NCBI GenBank assembly: GCA_964631125.1
Contig: CAZVYN010000103.1
Coordinates: 1-11,471, forward strand
Length of the DNA stretch: 11,471 nt
From: CAZVYN01 sp964631125
GTDB lineage: Bacteria > Eisenbacteria > RBG-16-71-46 > CAIMUX01
Reading direction: 5' to 3'
The stretch's first letter is position 1. Every line of letters starts with the position of its first letter. Below the pieces are notes generated by a model. It saw only the letters and a program-made list of their open reading frames with translations. It searched no databases and was not told the origin of the DNA. The position numbers and the translations under genes were made by a program. Of this stretch, positions 8,201-11,471 are shown piece by piece.

Positions 8201-9408
8201 CGCGTCGCAGCGCCGCCGCCGCCGGTCTCGTCGTCATCGGGCGCGGTCCAACTCAGGACCACCTGGGTTTCGGAGATCGAGAGCGCGGCGAGGTCGGCGA
8301 TGCGTCCGGGCCGCACGCGATCGAGCGGGGCTCGCGTTTGCGCCGCCGTCAGGTTGGAGACGGCGCCGACCAGATCCGCGTCATCGCGCGCGCGGAGCGC
8401 CAGGAAATAGAACCGAGACGGTTCGAGACCGCCGACGGTCAAGCTCTCCGGCTCGCCCGCGCTGCGCGGAAGCGGCGGCGTCGCGACCGCGGTGGCCGAG
8501 GCGAAGTTCTCTTCCGAGATCGGCCCGAACGAATAGCGGATCTCGTAGGCGACGGCGCGCCCGACATCGCCGTCGTCTCCGGGGGCCGTCCAGCGGAGCA
8601 AGAGCGAGTGATCCGTGGAGTCGATCACGGCCAAGTCGAAGACGCCAGAGGGCGGAATCGCCGCCGGCGTCGTGAGCCGGACCGGCTCACTGAAGGCGGA
8701 GACGAGACCGAGTGACGATTCGGAACGAACGCGCACGATCGAGATCTCGTCGCCGCCGGCCACGACGTTGCTGAGAGTGGGATCCTGCGTCATCAACGTG
8801 TCGGTCCGTGTCGTCACGACGAATCGAGCGCGTCCATCGGGCGGCGAGATCTGCAGTGTATAGCGGGCCGCGCCCTCGACTTCGGTCCAACGGAGTCGTT
8901 CTCCGAACGGCGGGGCCGCTTCGATCGAGAGGCGCGGGACGAGGTCGATCAGGCGGATCTCGACGGCGCGCGTCTCTCCCGCGCGCAAGTCGTTCACGGC
9001 GGTCTCGCCCCCGAGGAGCAGACCGTGATCGCTGCTCTCCTCTCCCTCGCCGCGCTCGCCGGAGAGCGTGACCCGCACGCGGTAACTCGGCGCGATCGGC
9101 ACGCGGAGCTCCAGGCGGAAGCGCGTTTCACCTTCGACGAACTCCGCCCGGGCGCTGGCCGCCGCGACGAAGCTCGGTGTGTCGCCGGCCAGATACGCCG
9201 AGGCCTCGATCTCCTCGATCGCGGCCGGCCCGAGGCTCCGCGCACGCGCCGCGAGTTCCTCCGGAAAGACGACGCTCACCGCGAGGGCGATCTGGTTCTT
9301 CGACGGTCGGTCCGCGTCGGGAAGGCAACCGACGAACAGCGCGGCCCAGAGGAAGACCGCGAGCGCCGCGACCCCGCCGCGACGCTCGGAGGACTTGCGA
9401 GTTCGCAT
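5245..9408 (-). CDS. Large lipoprotein with fibronectin III domains and six ASH-like cysteine-rich repeats
   Basis: A 1387-residue exported protein of unknown function. The N-terminus is a lipoprotein signal (ALAVFLWAALFVGC, Cys28 lipidated). Residues 35-247 are a module shared with the neighbouring lipoprotein, ending in a fibronectin III-like strand set. Five fibronectin III domains follow at about 252-360, 365-478, 479-588, 591-685 and 687-777; the first three carry an acidic insert such as GDDGDVGRA. Six ASH-like or choice-of-anchor D units occupy about 780-875, 878-976, 980-1078, 1084-1179, 1182-1277 and 1281-1375 (pattern: DFG, VG, FTVTN.GGGTL, F.P...G, GTG). Units 1-5 each have four regularly placed cysteines (unit 4 has a fifth); unit 6 has none. 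No transmembrane helix or sorting motif follows. The ATG overlaps the previous gene's TGA as TGATG, implying coupled translation; no good ribosome site is seen. These folds usually act as structural or binding scaffolds, so a cell-surface adhesive or structural role is inferred, not shown. Confidence 0.9.
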   Translation of the reverse strand: MRTRKSSERRGGVAALAVFLWAALFVGCLPDADRPSKNQIALAVSVVFPEELAARARSLGPAAIEEIEASAYLAGDTPSFVAAASARAEFVEGETRFRLELRVPIAPSYRVRVTLSGERGEGEESSDHGLLLGGETAVNDLRAGETRAVEIRLIDLVPRLSIEAAPPFGERLRWTEVEGAARYTLQISPPDGRARFVVTTRTDTLMTQDPTLSNVVAGGDEISIVRVRSESSLGLVSAFSEPVRLTTPAAIPPSGVFDLAVIDSTDHSLLLRWTAPGDDGDVGRAVAYEIRYSFGPISEENFASATAVATPPLPRSAGEPESLTVGGLEPSRFYFLALRARDDADLVGAVSNLTAAQTRAPLDRVRPGRIADLAALSISETQVVLSWTAPDDDETGGGGAATRYDVRRSRTPIQTEVEWGFAETLAEPPTPALVGSLEQFTVSGHQRETTYYYAVRAEDEAGNRARLSNSPGASTLDLTPPAAIAELDFSEIDETSVRISWTAVGDDGTVGRAGLYELRRAPFDLTTEANWDAATVVSGLEAPSESGEAESFVVTGLTAATSYSFALRAYDNVGNLAPLSPLARVSTLQIPPTAPGGLTADAESHESIRLAWNDLDETETAYLIERSGPGAPDFVLLATLLGAFSGRVEVLDEGLTDRTQYSYRVRTRNARGDSEPSAEANARTPLTPPTALTVTTLSATSLGLAWSFESPEPPDSFRVETSIEGIWSTLGHAFGHERAYLDDPLPPATTHTYRVRAVEGFEVSAPSNEASGTTDDAAPVCRLSSETIDFGAIAIGETAERQFTVTNDGGGTLSGSFEAACGPFTVQGETTFSLGRDISQDFTVLFAPTIVGPTSCGLTVSPSCPGLTWQGTGVAAATCALDRTELDFGPVGVGVTGARVVVLTNEGGVDLAGEITQIAGCPEFTIDNEIVGPFSIAPGGDLSIEITYRPTNEGTDLCEWTPSTGCDAVSLSGFGQAVAVCVLSEPSLPFGVVTVGQTITRTFTLRNGGGGTLRGRVEKSTGAECADFQIEAGGGDFALSPTAPPRSVRVAYAPAAFGEDICSILLGTDCGSLTATGEGTGDPICTITPPVAALGSVGIDVPQLVEFVVENTGGGTLVCDPSESCSSEFEFIDGFEPFTLAAGETHPITVRFTATAETTYECAFLVTPDCAAEITAQGLGALCVIEPPALNFGNVGVDFPQVLDLVVRNIGGAVIEGQLTWPTCGPSIQVLGKTSNYTLFPGEQEAFAIRFTPEMVGHELSCTMLASDCGSIPITGTGAHIDIQPAVVDMGAVIVSGTSQRTITFTNLSSFPMTFSIEDDPFDDFSIDVASVDIAVGASVDRTLFFSPSSEGFQSVTFLTNTYPASFEVQGFGFAGAAAPSRPTGAR
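5281..7071 (-). repeat. Six tandem ASH-like repeat units within the large lipoprotein gene
   Basis: The units are about 96-101 residues each, starting at residues 780, 878, 980, 1084, 1182 and 1281. They are divergent at DNA level but share a fixed pattern: a first cysteine, L/I-x-F/L-G, V-G, an F-T-x-x-N strand, GGGTL, an F-x-P strand and closing G-x-G. Unit 6 is the most divergent and lacks cysteines. Confidence 0.85.
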
Positions 9409-10886
9409 CACGGCCGCACCAGGCGGTTGGGGTCGGCGACGAGTTCGTCCAGCACGGTCACTGCCCCGGTCGAGCCGTCGATCTCGCAAACGAGCCACCA
9501 CCAATTCGTGCCGACCTCCCCGGCGGGGAGCGTCAGTTCGATCGGCTCGGCGTCTTGCACGAGGATCTGCACGCGCGCGTTGGCCGAGCGCAAGGTGCCG
9601 CCCGGCGTGTCGAGTACGCTCGGATAGTGGAGGACGGCGAACAAGTAGACCCCGGGACGCGCCTGGTAGATGTTGACCTGTTCCGGCCCGAAGCCGTCGG
9701 TGTCGTCCCTGTCGAGCTGCGCGAACGGCGCGGTCGTGGCCGACCCGAGCGCCACGAAGGAGACATGGTACGCCACACTATCCATCTCCGGCGTCCAGAG
9801 GTGCGCGTCCAGGTCGAACGGGTCGTCGTCCCAACTCACGGTGAAGGAGGCGAAGATCGGCGCGCACTCCAGTGTCGCGGGGCGGGTCTCGAAGGTTTCG
9901 TCCGGGTCGAGATCGAAACCGCCGACGAGCGGGACACGGAGATCGCCGCAGCCGCCGCGGATGAAGAGCAGCGCGTAGGTTCCCGGCTCCACCTCCTCGA
10001 ACGCGTATTCGCCGTCGGCGTCGGTGAAGCGCTGCAGTCCGGTGTCGGTGTCCAGACCACCTTCGGTGCGGAACAGCTTGACCAAGGTCTGCCGCAGCCG
10101 AGTTCCCCGCGGATCGGCGGCGAACCCTGCGATGCGCGTAGCGCTGGCCTGCTCCAGCGTCACGCCGATCGACTCGCTGTAGGCGCTGACCAGGTCGTCG
10201 GACAACTCGGCGCGCACGCGACAGGCGTAGCGGACCGGCGCAGCGCTCGCGCCGCGCGAGCGCAACACCGCGAACGGCAGCTCGAACGTCGTCGACGAGG
10301 TCGTTTCTTCGATCACATCCCCGACCGTCGGAACGGCGCGAAATCGGTAGCGCCCCGCCCCCGGGATCGGCGACCACGAGAACTGGTGGACGAGATCGCC
10401 CGTCGACAGCGACAGAAACGGTGTGATCTCGCTGAACTCGATCCCGACCGACCTGGCCGACCCCGCCTCCAACGACTCCACTTCCGCCTGGCCGAAGAAG
10501 AGCACGCCGCGTTCGGTCAGGTTGCTGGACCCGCGAACTCCGGTGGCCCTGGCCTCGACTCGATACGACGCGGGCGCCGGCACGCGCAGGGACGCACTGA
10601 AACGGCCGGCGCTTTCATCAAGGATCGCCGAGGCGCACTCGACCTCGCGCGCGCCCGCGCCGGTCGCGATCTCTCTCGCGCAGATCTCGATCGCGTCGAG
10701 GTCGACGGGGACTCCGCCCGCTGCGGTCTGCGTGGAATCGGGAGAAGCCGCGGACGGAAAGCGAAGTTCGACGCGCAGCGGCGCCGATTCGCCGTCGCGC
10801 GTCGGGCTCTGCTCGGCGCAGCCGCACAGCGCGATCCAGAGCGACGCGGCCGCCAGCCCGGCGATGCGAGTCGCGGGCGAGCTCAA
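9408..10886 (-). CDS. Lipoprotein with carboxypeptidase-regulatory-like and YfaP/DUF2135-like domains
   Basis: A 492-residue exported protein of unknown function. The signal peptide ends in WIALCGC, with Cys23 as the lipidation site. Residues 35-245 match the N-terminal module of the next lipoprotein; both have LRVP at about residue 100 and a conserved VSA[YF]SE near 235. Residues 248-342 resemble a carboxypeptidase regulatory-like (transthyretin-like) domain, with FTDADGEYAFEEVEPGTYAL. Residues 346-481 match the YfaP/DUF2135 pattern: SWDDDPFDLDAHLW, DRDDTDGFGPE, a PGVYLFAV strand and WWWLVCEIDGSTG. The acidic clusters may bind calcium (inference). The TTG start is supported by GGAGG 5 nt upstream, by overlap with the preceding gene's TGA (TTGA), and by the signal peptide beginning there. 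The 3' end overlaps the next start by one base. The protein is probably surface or outer-membrane anchored and works with its operon partners. Confidence 0.88.
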   Translation of the reverse strand: MSSPATRIAGLAAASLWIALCGCAEQSPTRDGESAPLRVELRFPSAASPDSTQTAAGGVPVDLDAIEICAREIATGAGAREVECASAILDESAGRFSASLRVPAPASYRVEARATGVRGSSNLTERGVLFFGQAEVESLEAGSARSVGIEFSEITPFLSLSTGDLVHQFSWSPIPGAGRYRFRAVPTVGDVIEETTSSTTFELPFAVLRSRGASAAPVRYACRVRAELSDDLVSAYSESIGVTLEQASATRIAGFAADPRGTRLRQTLVKLFRTEGGLDTDTGLQRFTDADGEYAFEEVEPGTYALLFIRGGCGDLRVPLVGGFDLDPDETFETRPATLECAPIFASFTVSWDDDPFDLDAHLWTPEMDSVAYHVSFVALGSATTAPFAQLDRDDTDGFGPEQVNIYQARPGVYLFAVLHYPSVLDTPGGTLRSANARVQILVQDAEPIELTLPAGEVGTNWWWLVCEIDGSTGAVTVLDELVADPNRLVRP

Positions 10887-11471
10887 CTCGGCCTCCAGAC
10901 CAGCGCGAACGACGCGGAGAGTCCATCGAGTTCCAAGGTCGGATCGTTCTCGTCGATCGGATCGGATTCGCCGCCGAGCATCTTGGCGCCCAGCCGGAGC
11001 AGTCCGTCGCGGCCGAGCCCGACGCGGACCACCGGTCCGATGCCGTAGGTAGAGCCCTCCAAGGCGCCGACTTCGGCGTCTGTGAACTGGTTCCAGTCCC
11101 CTTCGACGCCGATGCGAGTCGTCTTGCCCAAACCGAAGTCGACGCCGCCGCGCACGATCGTGAGCAGACCGGCGTCCTGGTCGATCTCAGCTACTTGGCC
11201 GCCCGCGGCCTCCTGCAGAATCTTGTTATCGCTTTTCGAGACCATGCGACCGAGAGCCCAGAGGCGCAGCGCCCGTCCGGTCGTCTGCGCCAGCGCCTGC
11301 GCTTCGATCTGCGCCCCTTCCTGGAAGATCTCGACGCCGTCGAGCTCGTCCTTACCGAAGGTGCGGTAGACCGCGTCGAGGCGGAGCGGCGCACGGCCGA
11401 GGTCCAACGCGCCCCCTTCGGCGCGCGCGCCGAAATCGAGGCCCGCGGAGACCGAGAGTTCATCGCCGGGG
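10883..11471 (-). CDS. Probable outer-membrane beta-barrel protein, C-terminal part (5' end cut by window edge)
   Basis: The frame is open to the right edge, giving at least 195 residues and the true C-terminus. The sequence alternates short amphipathic strands with polar turns, for example LSVSAGLDFGARAE, PLRLDAVYRTFG, TRIGVEGDWNQF, YGIGPVVRVGLG, LLRLGAKML and a final strand ending SASFALVWRPS. That is the look of a bacterial outer-membrane barrel. No family was recognised and the start is outside the window. A TTG at 11407 lies inside a strand-like region and is probably not the start. Its TGA overlaps the next gene's TTG start, so it is the first visible member of a three-gene unit with two lipoproteins. 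It could be a porin-like protein or a barrel anchoring the two lipoproteins; the evidence does not separate these. Confidence 0.7.
   Translation of the reverse strand, partial: PGDELSVSAGLDFGARAEGGALDLGRAPLRLDAVYRTFGKDELDGVEIFQEGAQIEAQALAQTTGRALRLWALGRMVSKSDNKILQEAAGGQVAEIDQDAGLLTIVRGGVDFGLGKTTRIGVEGDWNQFTDAEVGALEGSTYGIGPVVRVGLGRDGLLRLGAKMLGGESDPIDENDPTLELDGLSASFALVWRPS
10884..10900 (-). promoter_or_regulatory. Ribosome binding site for the TTG-started lipoprotein
   Basis: GGAGG, inside the last codons of the barrel gene, lies 5 nt before the TTG at 10886-10884. Together with the TTGA stop/start overlap it supports the unusual TTG start and re-initiation by ribosomes finishing the barrel gene. 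Confidence 0.7.

Noticed and set aside
4081..8715. 1544-codon plus-strand open frame
   Set aside because: It lies opposite selD and the large lipoprotein and shows only Arg/Asp/Gly-rich composition. There is no start signal, no motif and no domain; it is an effect of codon bias on the other strand.
9409..9504. 32-residue upstream extension of the large lipoprotein
   Set aside because: It overlaps the preceding lipoprotein gene, is Arg/Pro-rich, and would place charged sequence ahead of a normal lipoprotein signal that begins at 9408.
9177..11048. 623-codon plus-strand open frame
   Set aside because: It is antisense to two well-supported minus-strand genes and low-complexity Arg-rich throughout.

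Overview
The window is GC-rich (roughly two thirds G+C by eye) and densely coded. Every supported gene lies on the minus strand, so transcription runs from high to low coordinates. The very long plus-strand open frames are antisense shadows. The mix of a selenocysteine-encoding selD, an RND efflux pump with a lipid-anchored adaptor, and large lipoproteins built of fibronectin III and cysteine-rich ASH-like (choice-of-anchor D) repeats points to a Gram-negative, selenium-using bacterium. The repeat styles recall uncultured FCB-type lineages such as Eisenbacteria or Krumholzibacteria, but that placement is a low-confidence inference.

Layout in transcription order (right to left). (1) 11471-5245: three overlapping genes. 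The first is the C-terminal part of a probable outer-membrane beta-barrel protein. The second is a 492-residue lipoprotein with a carboxypeptidase-regulatory-like domain and a YfaP/DUF2135-like domain. The third is a 1387-residue lipoprotein with five to six fibronectin III domains and six ASH-like repeats. The two lipoproteins share a homologous N-terminal module of about 210 residues and look like a duplicated pair with exchanged C-terminal halves. A strong hairpin follows the last stop codon. (2) 5160-4129: selD, selenophosphate synthetase, whose catalytic residue is encoded by an in-frame TGA (selenocysteine) followed directly by a candidate bacterial SECIS hairpin. Ordinary gene calling would cut off the active site. 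(3) 4054-1: a periplasmic adaptor lipoprotein and an RND inner-membrane pump, 2 nt apart. The pump runs off the left edge.

How they work together: the barrel and two lipoproteins are probably a surface or outer-membrane assembly of unknown role. The adaptor and pump form two parts of a tripartite exporter whose outer-membrane channel is not in the window. SelD supplies selenophosphate for selenocysteine synthesis and needs selenocysteine for its own translation. The genome should therefore also encode SelA, SelB and tRNA-Sec, none of which is here. There is no gene-free stretch above 300 bases; the only real gaps are 5161-5244 and 4055-4128. No tRNA, rRNA, CRISPR array or insertion sequence was seen.
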